Positions 34,210 through 42,770 of a stretch of DNA of 64,000 bases are shown here, piece after piece. The notes below the pieces were generated by a model. The model did no database searches and was not told the origin of the DNA. It saw nothing but the letters and a program-made list of their open reading frames with translations. The stretch is from QHXM01 sp032160165 (GTDB lineage: Bacteria; Acidobacteriota; Blastocatellia; Pyrinomonadales; Pyrinomonadaceae): positions 16,949-80,948 of the forward strand of contig JAVHWA010000025.1 of the NCBI GenBank assembly GCA_032160165.1, in the 5' to 3' direction. The position numbers were made by a program, and so were the translations under genes. The number at the start of each line of letters is the position of its first letter. Position 1 is the first letter of the stretch.

Positions 34210-35877
34210 ATGGGCATCTCGCTGAAACCAGAACATCTCAAACGATACCGAGACATCGCCTGGCTCTTTATGAAGTACGGCCGCTCCGACCTGGTCAAGC
34301 AGGCCGGTCTGGAAGGCGCGCTCGATGACGACGGGTCGATCGATACAGCGAGTGCTCCAGAAGCGGCTGACCTCTCGACCGACCTCGAGAAGATGGGGCC
34401 GACCTTTATAAAGCTGGCCCAACTACTCTCTACGCGCGCGGACCTTCTGCCTCTTCCATATCTGGAAGCGCTGGCACGGCTTCAGGACAATGTGGCCCCC
34501 TTCTCATTCGCCGAGGTGGAACAGATCGTTACCCAGGAGCTGGGAGTGCGCCTCTCGAAAGCTTTTGCTCATTTCGACGCACAGCCTATTGCCGCGGCCT
34601 CGCTGGGACAGGTACACCGGGCGGGCCTGCGTGATGGGCGGTCGGTTGTAGTGAAAGTTCAGCGTCCTGGTATTCGCGAGGTTGTATTGAAGGACCTCGA
34701 CATCCTGCAGGGGATAGCTGAATTTCTCGACAGCCACACTGAGACAGGTCGACGCTACGACTTCGCGATGATACTGGCGGAGCTACGCAAGAGCCTGATG
34801 CGCGAGCTTGATTACCTGCAGGAGGCGCGCCACCTCATCACGCTCAACGCTAACCTGGCGGCGTTTGACCGCATCGTTCTTCCATTGCCCGTCGAGGACT
34901 ACAGCACTTCCCGCGTATTGACGATGGATTTCATACAGGGGAAGAAGGTCACCAGCCTGGGTCCACTGGGCCTGATGGAGCTGGATGGCTATGGGTTGGC
35001 AGAAGAACTCTTCCGCGCGTATCTAAAACAGATCCTGGTCGACGGAATTTTTCACGCCGACCCGCACCCTGGAAATGTTTTCATCACAGAAGACCATCGA
35101 ATCGCCTTGATCGATTTGGGAATGGTGGGTCACATCACTCCACAGTCGCAAGAGAACATCCTGCAGTTATTGATAGCCATCAGCGAGGGACGAGGGGACG
35201 AAGCCGCGGGTTTGACCATCAAGCTCGGCGAACCAAAAGAGAGCTTCGAGGAGGCGAAATTCAGCCGCCAGGTCGCGGACCTGGTGTCTCAACACCACGG
35301 TACCAATATCGAGGAGATAGATGCCGGTCGTGTAGTGCTAGAGATTACTCGCATTTCCGGCGAGACGGGGTTTCGCCTGCCTCCCGAATTCACGATGATC
35401 GCGAAGACGCTGCTCAATCTGGACCTCATCGTCCACACGCTTGATCCTGATTTCGATCCCAACGCTTCCATCCGCCAGAACGCCAGCAAGATCATGCGTG
35501 AACGCATGTCAAAGAGTCTTTCGGCCGGAAGTCTCCTCAACACGATGATCGAGACCAAGAATTTCGTCGAGCGGTTGCCGGAGCGCGTTAATAAAATGCT
35601 TGATGCGGTCGCCAACAACGAGATGAAGATCAAGGTCGACGCGATCGACGAGACGAAGCTGATGGAGGGTTTCCAGAAGATTGCGAATCGAATCACCATG
35701 GGTCTGGTGCTTGCCGCATTAATCGTCGGCGCAGCGATGTTGATGCGGATCGAGACATCGTTCACCATCTTCGGCTATCCAGGAATCGCTATCATATTCT
35801 TCTTTCTGGCGGCAGGATCGGGACTCTTTCTGGTCTTCAACATTCTCTTCAAAGACGAAAAGTCGGACAAGAAGTAG
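34210..35877 (+). CDS. ABC1/AarF/UbiB-family atypical kinase
   Basis: A 555-residue membrane-associated protein of the UbiB (AarF/ADCK) family. KMGPTFIKLAQLLSTRADLLP is the family's KxGQ-type helix, AAASLGQVHRA the alanine-rich nucleotide loop, VVVKVQRPG the catalytic lysine, HADPHPGN the catalytic loop and LIDLGMVG the metal aspartate. Two C-terminal membrane helices (residues 497-545) anchor it. Bacterial UbiB supports ubiquinone synthesis; no ubi genes are nearby. An AGGGGGAACC ribosome-binding site precedes the ATG. Confidence 0.92.
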   Translation: MGISLKPEHLKRYRDIAWLFMKYGRSDLVKQAGLEGALDDDGSIDTASAPEAADLSTDLEKMGPTFIKLAQLLSTRADLLPLPYLEALARLQDNVAPFSFAEVEQIVTQELGVRLSKAFAHFDAQPIAAASLGQVHRAGLRDGRSVVVKVQRPGIREVVLKDLDILQGIAEFLDSHTETGRRYDFAMILAELRKSLMRELDYLQEARHLITLNANLAAFDRIVLPLPVEDYSTSRVLTMDFIQGKKVTSLGPLGLMELDGYGLAEELFRAYLKQILVDGIFHADPHPGNVFITEDHRIALIDLGMVGHITPQSQENILQLLIAISEGRGDEAAGLTIKLGEPKESFEEAKFSRQVADLVSQHHGTNIEEIDAGRVVLEITRISGETGFRLPPEFTMIAKTLLNLDLIVHTLDPDFDPNASIRQNASKIMRERMSKSLSAGSLLNTMIETKNFVERLPERVNKMLDAVANNEMKIKVDAIDETKLMEGFQKIANRITMGLVLAALIVGAAMLMRIETSFTIFGYPGIAIIFFFLAAGSGLFLVFNILFKDEKSDKK

Positions 35878-36004
35878 AGCCTTCGCAGAATCGTGGAGTT
35901 CTCCAGGTCGGGCGCCCAATCGCGTGTGCGTCTCCATTCTTAGAACTCATCCGCTGACGCGACTGTGTGAAAACTCATTGGAGTCGATGAGGTCCGGGAA
36001 TCTT

Positions 36005-36216
36005 GTCCGCGAAGCGGACTAAATGAAAATAGCCCACCGATTGATCGGTGGGTCTGGCGACCAACAGGCCATGGAGTCCGCACAGCGGACGACTGAAGGT
36101 TTATGTGCCAGCATATTTCAGCCGTCCGCTGCACGGACTGAACAACCTCATTCATTACGTATCCCCACCGATAAATCGGTGGGCTACTCTCACGTCGTCC
36201 GCGAGGCGGACGACGA
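36005..36216. repeat. Cluster of REP-like palindromes
   Basis: Hairpins GTCCGC-GAA-GCGGAC (36005-36019), CCCACCGA-TTGA-TCGGTGGG (36033-36052), CCGTCCGCTGCACGGAC near 36120, CCCACCGAT-AA-ATCGGTGGG (36165-36184) and CGTCGTCCGC-GAG-GCGGACGACG near 36196. The CCCACCGAT unit occurs twice, nearly identically. The stretch 35878-36310 holds no gene. Confidence 0.8.
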
Positions 36217-36310
36217 GCTGAGCGCGAAAGTAAATCCATTGACACAAAATGACGTTTCATGTTGTATCGTGTGACTATCTGCGACGGTTGGACCCTACGT
36301 TTACTTTAGT

Positions 36311-37252
36311 ATGCTGCGAATCAAACCAGGAATAGCCGCGTTCGCGCTGGGCTCGGTTTTCATCGCGATCAGCATTCAGGCCCAAACACCTACGCCTACT
36401 CCCACGCCCGCCCCGGCCCCGACGCCGGGGACCGCCGCAACCTGGCTCGACGCGCGCGTGCGCGGCGAAGTGTCCACCTTCAACGGCAACGTGCGACTGT
36501 ACGCCAGGAATCTCGACACCGGCGCGAGCTACTCGTTCAATGGAGACGAGCGAGTTCGCACTGCCAGCACCATAAAAGTAGCAATCATGATCGAAGCCTT
36601 CGCCCGTGTTACGGAAGGTAAGCTGAAGTGGACCGACGAGCTGGTGCTGTCGAAAGACAAGAAGGTCGGCGGCTCAGGTATCCTCTCGGAGTTCTCCGAT
36701 GGGCTGCGTCTCACCTTCCGCGACGCAGTGAACCTGATGATGATCATGAGCGACAATTCCGCCACCAACCTGGTGATAGATGTCTTGACGGCGGACGCGG
36801 TGAATGCACGGATGGACTCACTTGGAATGAAAGATACGCGACTGATGCGCAGGGTCTTCGGAGGCGGGGAGAGCGCCGAAGGCAAGAAAGAAGAGAACAA
36901 ACGTTTCGGCCTCGGCCGTACCAGCCCGCGCGAGATGGTCGCGATTATTGAAAAGCTCGAACGCGGCGAGATCGTCAATCCGACTGTCTCGAAGGAAATG
37001 CTCGAGCTGATGAAGCGCGAGCAGGGCACCAATGGAATCTGGCGAGCACTCTGGAAAATCCCCAAGGCCACAAAGTCCGGTGCACTCGATACGTTAAGGA
37101 GCAACGTGGGGGTGATCTATCATCCGCGAGGCCGCATCGCCCTCGCGATCACGTGCGAAGACATGCCGGAAATAATCTGGTCGGTAGATAACCCCGCCTA
37201 TCTACTAATGTCGCGTTTATCTGAAATAGTGATTGACGGATTGGGGAAGTAG
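36311..37252 (+). CDS. Exported serine hydrolase of the class A beta-lactamase fold
   Basis: A 313-residue protein with a signal peptide and a Pro/Thr-rich linker (TPTPTPTPAPAPTPG). The catalytic serine-lysine is S86-T-I-K89, the second motif is S147-D-N and the third is K255-S-G, all correctly spaced for the class A fold. However, the omega-loop region between SDN and KSG (DTRLMRRVFGGGESAEG) has no clear ExxLN, the deacylating glutamate of true class A beta-lactamases. It may be a peptidoglycan-active D,D-peptidase or another esterase. Do not read it as a resistance gene without biochemical support. Confidence 0.85.
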   Translation: MLRIKPGIAAFALGSVFIAISIQAQTPTPTPTPAPAPTPGTAATWLDARVRGEVSTFNGNVRLYARNLDTGASYSFNGDERVRTASTIKVAIMIEAFARVTEGKLKWTDELVLSKDKKVGGSGILSEFSDGLRLTFRDAVNLMMIMSDNSATNLVIDVLTADAVNARMDSLGMKDTRLMRRVFGGGESAEGKKEENKRFGLGRTSPREMVAIIEKLERGEIVNPTVSKEMLELMKREQGTNGIWRALWKIPKATKSGALDTLRSNVGVIYHPRGRIALAITCEDMPEIIWSVDNPAYLLMSRLSEIVIDGLGK

Positions 37253-37374
37253 GAGCAGGAGGCAGGAGCAGGGGCAGGAGCCGGAGGCAGGAGCAGGAGG
37301 CAGGAGCAGGAGGCAGGAGCAGGGGCAGGAAGCAGGAGGCAGGAGCAGGAGGCAGGAGCAGGAGGCAGCAGCAG
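37251..37374. repeat. AGGAGC / AGGAGGC tandem repeat
   Basis: Between the hydrolase stop and the next ribosome-binding site, about 124 bases consist of AGGAGCAGGAGGC-type units with small variants. The repeat is purine-only on this strand except for C, and there is no complementary arm. It contains many Shine-Dalgarno-like GGAGG words but no start codon. Confidence 0.85.
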
Positions 37375-37410
37375 TTTGCAGGACACTCGATCCCAATTGC
37401 GGAGGTTTTT

Positions 37411-38733
37411 ATGAAACGAAAATTCCATGAAGCATTTGCGCTTGTGCTGCTCTGTGCGCTCCTGACGCTCGCGGCACCTCAGCGGCAATCGGCAAGCTCT
37501 CACGCCCGTTCCGATTCGCCGCGCGAACAGAAGATAGCAACGGCAGCGGAGAGCTTGCGCTCGCAACTGATAGCTCAACGCAGAGATTTTCACATGCACC
37601 CGGAGCTATCAAATCGCGAGGAGCGTACGTCTCGGATTGTCGCAGAGCGCTTGCGCGCTCTTGGGCTTGAGGACATCAAAACCGGAGTAGGCCGCTACGG
37701 CGTGACGGCATTGCTTAAGGGAGGAAAGCCAGGACCAGTCGTCGCCGTTCGAGCGGACATGGACGCTCTGCCGATCCAGGAAGTGAATGACGTGCCGTAC
37801 AAATCGCAGGTGCCCGGTGTAAAGCACGCCTGCGGACACGACGCGCATACGACGATCGAGCTGGGCGTGGCGGAGATTCTGAGCAAAATGCGGGACGAGA
37901 TTCACGGCACGATCAAGTTCATCTTCCAACCAGCCGAAGAAGGCGCGCCCGCGGGTGAGGAAGGCGGAGCGCGGCTGATGATAAAGGAAGGGGCAATGGA
38001 GAACCCGCGGCCCTCTGCTATCTTTGGCCTTCACACGAATCCAAACCTCGAGGCGGGCCAGCTCGGCTATCAGTCAGGCCCGGCGATGGCCTCATCGGAT
38101 CGGATCTACATCACCATTCATGGGAAGAGCAGTCACGGAGCTCAACCGCAATCCGGCATTGACGCAATCGTCGTCGCAGCCGAGTGCATCACCGCGCTCC
38201 AGACAATACGCAGCCGCCGCATAGATCCCCAGGAGCCTTTGGTCATTTCTATTGGGCTGATCCAGGGAGGTCTCCGCAACAACATCATCGCCGATGAAGT
38301 GAAGATGGAAGGAACGATGCGGACGTTAAGCGAAGACGTCAAACAGCGCGCCCAGGCGCTGATGAAAGAGACGCTTCAGAACATTACGGCTGCCTACGGC
38401 GCGACGCTCGAGTTGAGGTTTGTCGAGAACTCGGCCGTGACGTTCAATGAGCCTAAGCTCGTCGAGGAGACGCTGCCGATAATGCGTCGCGTTGTTGGCA
38501 CTGAGAATCTTCTCTCGATCCGCCCATTCATGCCGGCGGAGGATTTCTCCTATTTTCAAAAGGTCTCGCCGGGCTTCTATTATTTTCTCGGTGTGGGCAG
38601 CCGCGCGCGAGGGATCACCGCAGGCTGGCATACAGCGGACTTCGACATAGACGAAGAGAGCCTCGTCGTAGGGGCGAAGGTGATGTCAAACGTCCTGCTC
38701 GACTATCTTGAGCATCACGCCGGGAAGAATTAA
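37411..38733 (+). CDS. M20-family amidohydrolase (N-acyl amino acid / aminobenzoyl-type), exported
   Basis: A 440-residue metallo-amidohydrolase with a signal peptide (residues 1-22, LVLLCALLTLAAP). Zinc-binding residues are seen in HMHPELS, the catalytic VRADMDALPI, HACGHDAHT, PAEEGAP(A)GEEGGA and FGLHT; the C-terminal MPAEDFSYF closes the site. The family removes acyl groups from amino acids (HipO/IAA-hydrolase type). Periplasmic location is inferred from the signal sequence. A GGAGG lies seven bases upstream of the ATG. Confidence 0.9.
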   Translation: MKRKFHEAFALVLLCALLTLAAPQRQSASSHARSDSPREQKIATAAESLRSQLIAQRRDFHMHPELSNREERTSRIVAERLRALGLEDIKTGVGRYGVTALLKGGKPGPVVAVRADMDALPIQEVNDVPYKSQVPGVKHACGHDAHTTIELGVAEILSKMRDEIHGTIKFIFQPAEEGAPAGEEGGARLMIKEGAMENPRPSAIFGLHTNPNLEAGQLGYQSGPAMASSDRIYITIHGKSSHGAQPQSGIDAIVVAAECITALQTIRSRRIDPQEPLVISIGLIQGGLRNNIIADEVKMEGTMRTLSEDVKQRAQALMKETLQNITAAYGATLELRFVENSAVTFNEPKLVEETLPIMRRVVGTENLLSIRPFMPAEDFSYFQKVSPGFYYFLGVGSRARGITAGWHTADFDIDEESLVVGAKVMSNVLLDYLEHHAGKN

Positions 38734-38781
38734 CCAATGAGGACACAGAGAACTTGGATAGATCACGCGATGGGCTGCAGG

Positions 38782-38901
38782 ATTCAACGCAGAGTCCGCA
38801 GAGGTCGCAGAGTTGGACATAAATCAAATCAGCGGGGCAACCCTTGATGCTGGATCCCTATTTCCTTTTAATCTCTGCGACCTCTGCGACCTCTGCGTTT
38901 T
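38782..38901. repeat. Short-word inverted repeat (CTCTGCGAC words)
   Basis: The left arm CGCAGAGTCCGCAGAGGTCG plus CAGAG (38788-38812) is complementary to CTCTGCGACCTCTGCGACCT plus CTGCG (38873-38897). They lie between the amidohydrolase and DUF485 genes. The words are unlike those of other arrays, but the architecture is the same. Confidence 0.85.
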
Positions 38902-38925
38902 AATTTGGCGTAACATCGAGAATCT

Positions 38926-39411
38926 ATGGCAGGCACCAAGCCCCTTGGAGTTGCAAACGCGATGAAACATGATGATGACCGATCGGCCGAGCAGTCGTCG
39001 GACCCCACACCGGTAGTTGGCTCCGCGACGGATGTTGCGCCGTTGGGCCGAGACCACGCGAAGCCTCAACACGAACTCACGGCCGACGAGGACCGAGACG
39101 TAGTTGACTGGAGTCGGATCGCAGCCGGCCAGCAGTTTAGAGGTCTGGTCAAGGCAAAACAGAGATTCATTATCCCGGCGACTCTGTTTTTCATCGTCTA
39201 TTTCTTCGCGCTCCCCATACTGGTTGGTTACGCACCCGATTTGATGAACAGAAGAGTATTCGGATCGGTTAACGTTGCCTACCTGTACGCGCTCACGCAG
39301 TTCTTCATGGCGTGGATCATCGCCCTTCTCTACGTGCGCGCGGCCAGCCGCCATGACCGGATGGCGCGAAAGATTGTAGAGGAGCTGGGGACGACGCGAG
39401 GAGGCAAATAG
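38926..39411 (+). CDS. DUF485 membrane protein (partner of the acetate symporter)
   Basis: A 161-residue protein with a long hydrophilic N-terminus (about 80 residues, longer than the usual ~100-residue total of the YjcH family). Then come two membrane helices (FIIPATLFFIVYFFALPIL and ALTQFFMAWIIALLYVRAA) and the basic C-terminus typical of DUF485. It precedes the ActP-type gene by seven bases, which is the standard yjcH-actP arrangement. An internal ATG at 38962 is a possible alternative start. Confidence 0.88.
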   Translation: MAGTKPLGVANAMKHDDDRSAEQSSDPTPVVGSATDVAPLGRDHAKPQHELTADEDRDVVDWSRIAAGQQFRGLVKAKQRFIIPATLFFIVYFFALPILVGYAPDLMNRRVFGSVNVAYLYALTQFFMAWIIALLYVRAASRHDRMARKIVEELGTTRGGK

Positions 39412-39418
39412 ACCAATC

Positions 39419-40999
39419 ATGTCAACTTCCCTCCTGATGTTCCTGTCCTTCGTCGCCGTCACGCTGGCTATTACTTACTGGGCCGCGCGTCGCTCGCAGG
39501 GAGCCAACGCTTACTTCGCGGCGAATCGCCAGATCACAGGTTGGCAGAACGGCCTGGCGGTCGCTGGCGATTATATGAGCGCCGCCTCGTTCCTCGGTAT
39601 CGCTGGACTGATTGCGTTCAATGGCTATGACGGCTTTCTCTATTCGGTCGGATTTCTCGTAGCCTATCTGACAGTGCTTCTGATTGTCGCAGAGCCGCTA
39701 CGCAACAGCGGTAAGTACACGATGGCAGATGTGCTGGCGTATCGTTTAAGCCCACGGCCCGTTCGCTCGATGGCCTCTCTCAGCACGCTGACGGTGAGCA
39801 CCTTCTATATGATCGCGCAGATGATCGGAGCTGGTGCGCTGGTCAGCCTCCTGATTCCCGACATCAGTTTCAATGTGGCGGTCATCTGCGTCGGCGTATT
39901 AATGATCGTTTACGTTGTTTTCGGTGGGATGCTTGCTACAACATGGGTGCAGATCATCAAAGCCATTCTCTTGATGTCAGGGACGCTGCTCTTGAGCATT
40001 CTGGTGCTCGCCCATTTCGGATTTAGCTTCGGCGCCTTCTTCGACGCAATCGCAAACGTCACATACAAAGGCAAGAGTGACTTTCTCAGGCCAGGCCACT
40101 ATTTCCTGGGTCCCAACAAGCCTTACGGTGCGATTGATCTCATCTCGCTGTGCATGGCCCTGGTTTTTGGAACAGCCGGTTTGCCGCACATCCTCGTCCG
40201 TTTCTATACGGTGCCTGACGCCAAGACCGCGCGTACGAGCGTCGTCTGGGCGATGTTCCTGATCGGCGTGTTCTACATCATGACGACGTTTCTTGGCTTC
40301 GGGGCCGCGACCATCGTCGGGCCAGACTTCATCGCCAAAAACGGCGGCACGAATATGAGCGCGCCTCTGCTGGCGCAGACGCTTGGCGGAAATTTCTTTT
40401 TCGCATTCATATCCTCTATCGCGTTTGCCACCATACTAGCGGTGGTCGCGGGGCTAACCATCAGCGCTTCGACTTCATTTGCGCACGACTTCTGGACCAA
40501 CGTGATTCACAAAGGCACAGAGCGCAAACCCGGCGAAGAAGTGCGTGTGGCTCGTGTCACTGCTTGTGTCGTTGGCGTGGTTAGTATCCTCATCGCCATC
40601 TTGCTTGGCCAATCTCTCAACGTGGCTTTTCTTGTAGGTCTGGCGTTTGCGGTAGCAGCCTCTGCCAACCTTCCCGTCATCATCTTTTCGCTTTTTTGGA
40701 AAAGATTTAATACCAAAGGGGCAGTCGCGGGGCTGGCCACGGGCCTGGCATCTTCAATCATTCTGATTCTGCTGAGCCCAAGCATCATGACGGTCGATCT
40801 GCCGACGGTGACGGGAGCGGCCCGACACCTGATACAACGCCCACCCATCTTCCCGCTGGAAAACCCGGGGATCATCAGTATCCCTCTGGGCTTTCTTGGG
40901 GCCTTTGTCGGAACGCTGCTGGGAAGAGAACCTGCAGCGGAGGCAAGGTTTGACGAGCTGACCGTGCGCGCGACCACTGGTCTGGGCGCCGAAAAGTGA
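39419..40999 (+). CDS. actP: Sodium:solute symporter, cation/acetate symporter ActP type
   Basis: A 526-residue protein of the SSF family with about 13 membrane helices. The first periplasmic-cytoplasmic segment has YFAANRQITGWQNGLAVAGDYMSAASFLG, the SSF signature; AQMIGAGALVSLLI and GLPHILVRFYTVPDAKTAR are typical of ActP. It imports acetate or similar short monocarboxylates with sodium or proton. Translationally close to the DUF485 gene. Stop at 40999 is followed by about 320 bases with no recognisable element before the next gene. Confidence 0.93.
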   Translation: MSTSLLMFLSFVAVTLAITYWAARRSQGANAYFAANRQITGWQNGLAVAGDYMSAASFLGIAGLIAFNGYDGFLYSVGFLVAYLTVLLIVAEPLRNSGKYTMADVLAYRLSPRPVRSMASLSTLTVSTFYMIAQMIGAGALVSLLIPDISFNVAVICVGVLMIVYVVFGGMLATTWVQIIKAILLMSGTLLLSILVLAHFGFSFGAFFDAIANVTYKGKSDFLRPGHYFLGPNKPYGAIDLISLCMALVFGTAGLPHILVRFYTVPDAKTARTSVVWAMFLIGVFYIMTTFLGFGAATIVGPDFIAKNGGTNMSAPLLAQTLGGNFFFAFISSIAFATILAVVAGLTISASTSFAHDFWTNVIHKGTERKPGEEVRVARVTACVVGVVSILIAILLGQSLNVAFLVGLAFAVAASANLPVIIFSLFWKRFNTKGAVAGLATGLASSIILILLSPSIMTVDLPTVTGAARHLIQRPPIFPLENPGIISIPLGFLGAFVGTLLGREPAAEARFDELTVRATTGLGAEK

Positions 41000-41320
41000 C
41001 GCATGTCCGGATCACTATTGGCGTGAACAAGTTTATGGGCTACTGCCCCGATGCCCACCTCCGAGATCTATCTTTACGGCCCTCAGATCGAGCTAAAATG
41101 CCGAAATGAGGCGATTAACCCTCGAAGTGGGTCCCGCAGCTTCCCTCGGCATTCAACACCTCAAGAATTCCTCAAGTCACATCTTCTAAAGTCGTCAATA
41201 GTTCCGGGGGAGATATCGCTCCTCCGCTCGCGGATATCGTAGCTACGTCCGCATGGCGTTACTACCCAGATGAAGCCTTTCCGTTGGCCAAATGAATGCG
41301 GGGTTGGATGGGAGTTGGCG

Positions 41321-41563
41321 ATGAACGTAATTGAGATTCGAGAGTGTGGCGTGTACCTCATGCCCGACGGCAGAGAGGTCGTCGCCCAAAAAGGCGGCAG
41401 GTTCGGTTTTTTCAAGCTCTACGACCCGTTGGCGTGGAAATATCTTGGCCCCCCGATGTACGAGGCAGATGGTGAGGGAAGAATCACATCGCTCGGGCGT
41501 CCGACTCCCTGGCGCATCGATGACTTAAAGGAAGCGGGGCATGAGGCACCACTAAGACACTGA
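41321..41563 (+). CDS. Small hypothetical protein
   Basis: An 80-residue protein. The frame starts at 41270, but ATG 41321 is preceded by GGGAGTTGGCG and gives a compact N-terminus (MNVIEIRECGVYLMPDGREVV). No signal peptide or membrane segment. The sequence GFFKLYDPLAWKYLGPPMYEADGEGRITSLGRPTPW looks like a small beta domain. No family recognised. Confidence 0.5.
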   Translation: MNVIEIRECGVYLMPDGREVVAQKGGRFGFFKLYDPLAWKYLGPPMYEADGEGRITSLGRPTPWRIDDLKEAGHEAPLRH

Positions 41564-41695
41564 GGATTAGGCAAATGGCGCGCTAATTCACGACCACCGA
41601 ACTACCGTTGCTCATTAAGAGATAGTCTCGATGCCGACCCGGAATCGGTCCTCATCAACACTTGGCAATTCTTGCGACTCGGAAACTCAGGAAAC

Positions 41696-42487
41696 ATGCA
41701 AATGATCCTCGACAAAATCACAACCCCCGGTGAGCAACCTACGATTTCTCGTCCCCGTCTGCTCAATACGCTTCATGGCAGCCTGGCGAATTGCACTTCA
41801 ACCATCGTGAATGGACGCGCGGGCACGGGTAAGACTTATCTGGCTTCCGACTTTGCCCGTCGCTCGGGCCGTCGCGTAGCCTGGTACAAGGTCGACGCGT
41901 CGGACACGGACCTGCAGATATTCTTCAGGTACCTGGTAGCGAGCGTGCAGGCATGGCGCCCGGCCTTCGGGCAGCGGGCGTTAATGCAACTGGTCGAGAC
42001 CGCAACCCTCGACGACATCCCCATGCTTGCGGAAGCGTTTGTCTATGAGCTTCTGGACAGCAAAGATGAACCGCTGCTGATCGTGATCGATGACCTGCAT
42101 CTGGTTTACGACGCAGAGTGGGTGGTGCCCTTTTTCAGACGGCTCCTGCCGCTGCTGCCGGTTGAGGCCCACATGCTGATCATGGGACGGAGCCTTCCGC
42201 CCGCTCCGCTGTGGAGAATGAGATCGAAGCAAACCCTCTGCGTGATTGAAGAGCCGACACTGCTCTTTACTCAGCTGGAGGCTACCAGGCTCTTCAGCAA
42301 CTACGGACTCTCGGAGGCGCAGGCAACGGCGGCATTACGAGAAACGCACGGCCGGGCCTCGAGTCTCGACGCGACGGCAAAGTTCCTCGCGGAAGCTGAG
42401 AACGCCATCACCAAAGATCACTTGCTGGTCATCAGCCAGAAACTGCGTAAACGTCCTGTCCGGCAGCGACAGGGATATAGAGCTTAG
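41696..42487 (+). CDS. Stand-alone STAND/MalT-type ATPase domain
   Basis: A 263-residue soluble protein. Walker A is GRAGTGKT near residue 40 and Walker B LLIVIDDLHLVYD near residue 130, followed by the MalT-type sensor region MLIMGRSLPPAPLWRMR and a LFTQLEATRLFSNYGLSEAQATAALRETHG helical part. This matches the NACHT-like half of the large regulator downstream, but there is no TPR or DNA-binding domain. It may be a decayed duplicate or a partner that modulates the downstream protein. Start at ATG 41696 with AGGAAAC upstream. Confidence 0.7.
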   Translation: MQMILDKITTPGEQPTISRPRLLNTLHGSLANCTSTIVNGRAGTGKTYLASDFARRSGRRVAWYKVDASDTDLQIFFRYLVASVQAWRPAFGQRALMQLVETATLDDIPMLAEAFVYELLDSKDEPLLIVIDDLHLVYDAEWVVPFFRRLLPLLPVEAHMLIMGRSLPPAPLWRMRSKQTLCVIEEPTLLFTQLEATRLFSNYGLSEAQATAALRETHGRASSLDATAKFLAEAENAITKDHLLVISQKLRKRPVRQRQGYRA

Positions 42488-42509
42488 TTAAGTGTGTTGG
42501 GCTGATGTC

Positions 42510-42560
42510 CCACAAGCGTGAGCTTGTCGCCGCGCTGCGACAACCAGAAAGGTTGTCGGA
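42510..42560. repeat. REP-like palindromes
   Basis: CAAGC-GTGA-GCTTG (42513-42526) and GCGACAACC-AGAAA-GGTTGTCG (about 42537-42558) lie between the two STAND genes. GCGACA/TGTCGC tails are shared with the clusters at 10783 and 58247. Confidence 0.6.
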
Positions 42561-42770
42561 CACTTCCAGCGAAACTGACCTACTTCTCGAGCATAGAAAA
42601 AGCGACCGAGCATGCCCCCGATGCACGAGGAACTTCAAATCGCCTCGCATGACCCGCTCACGCATTTTGCGAATTGGAGCGACGTGGGCATTTCGTCCAC
42701 TCGTGGATTGCGCGTTGTGCGCTGTGATAAGCTGGGCGGAATAAACCCGACACATGCGAGGCACAGGTTG

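Noticed and set aside
37251..37374. CRISPR array
   Set aside because: Units are 6-13 bases and contiguous, with no unique spacers.
41051..41242. A 63-codon frame after the symporter gene
   Set aside because: No ribosome-binding site, no domain, and the frame has no compositional support.
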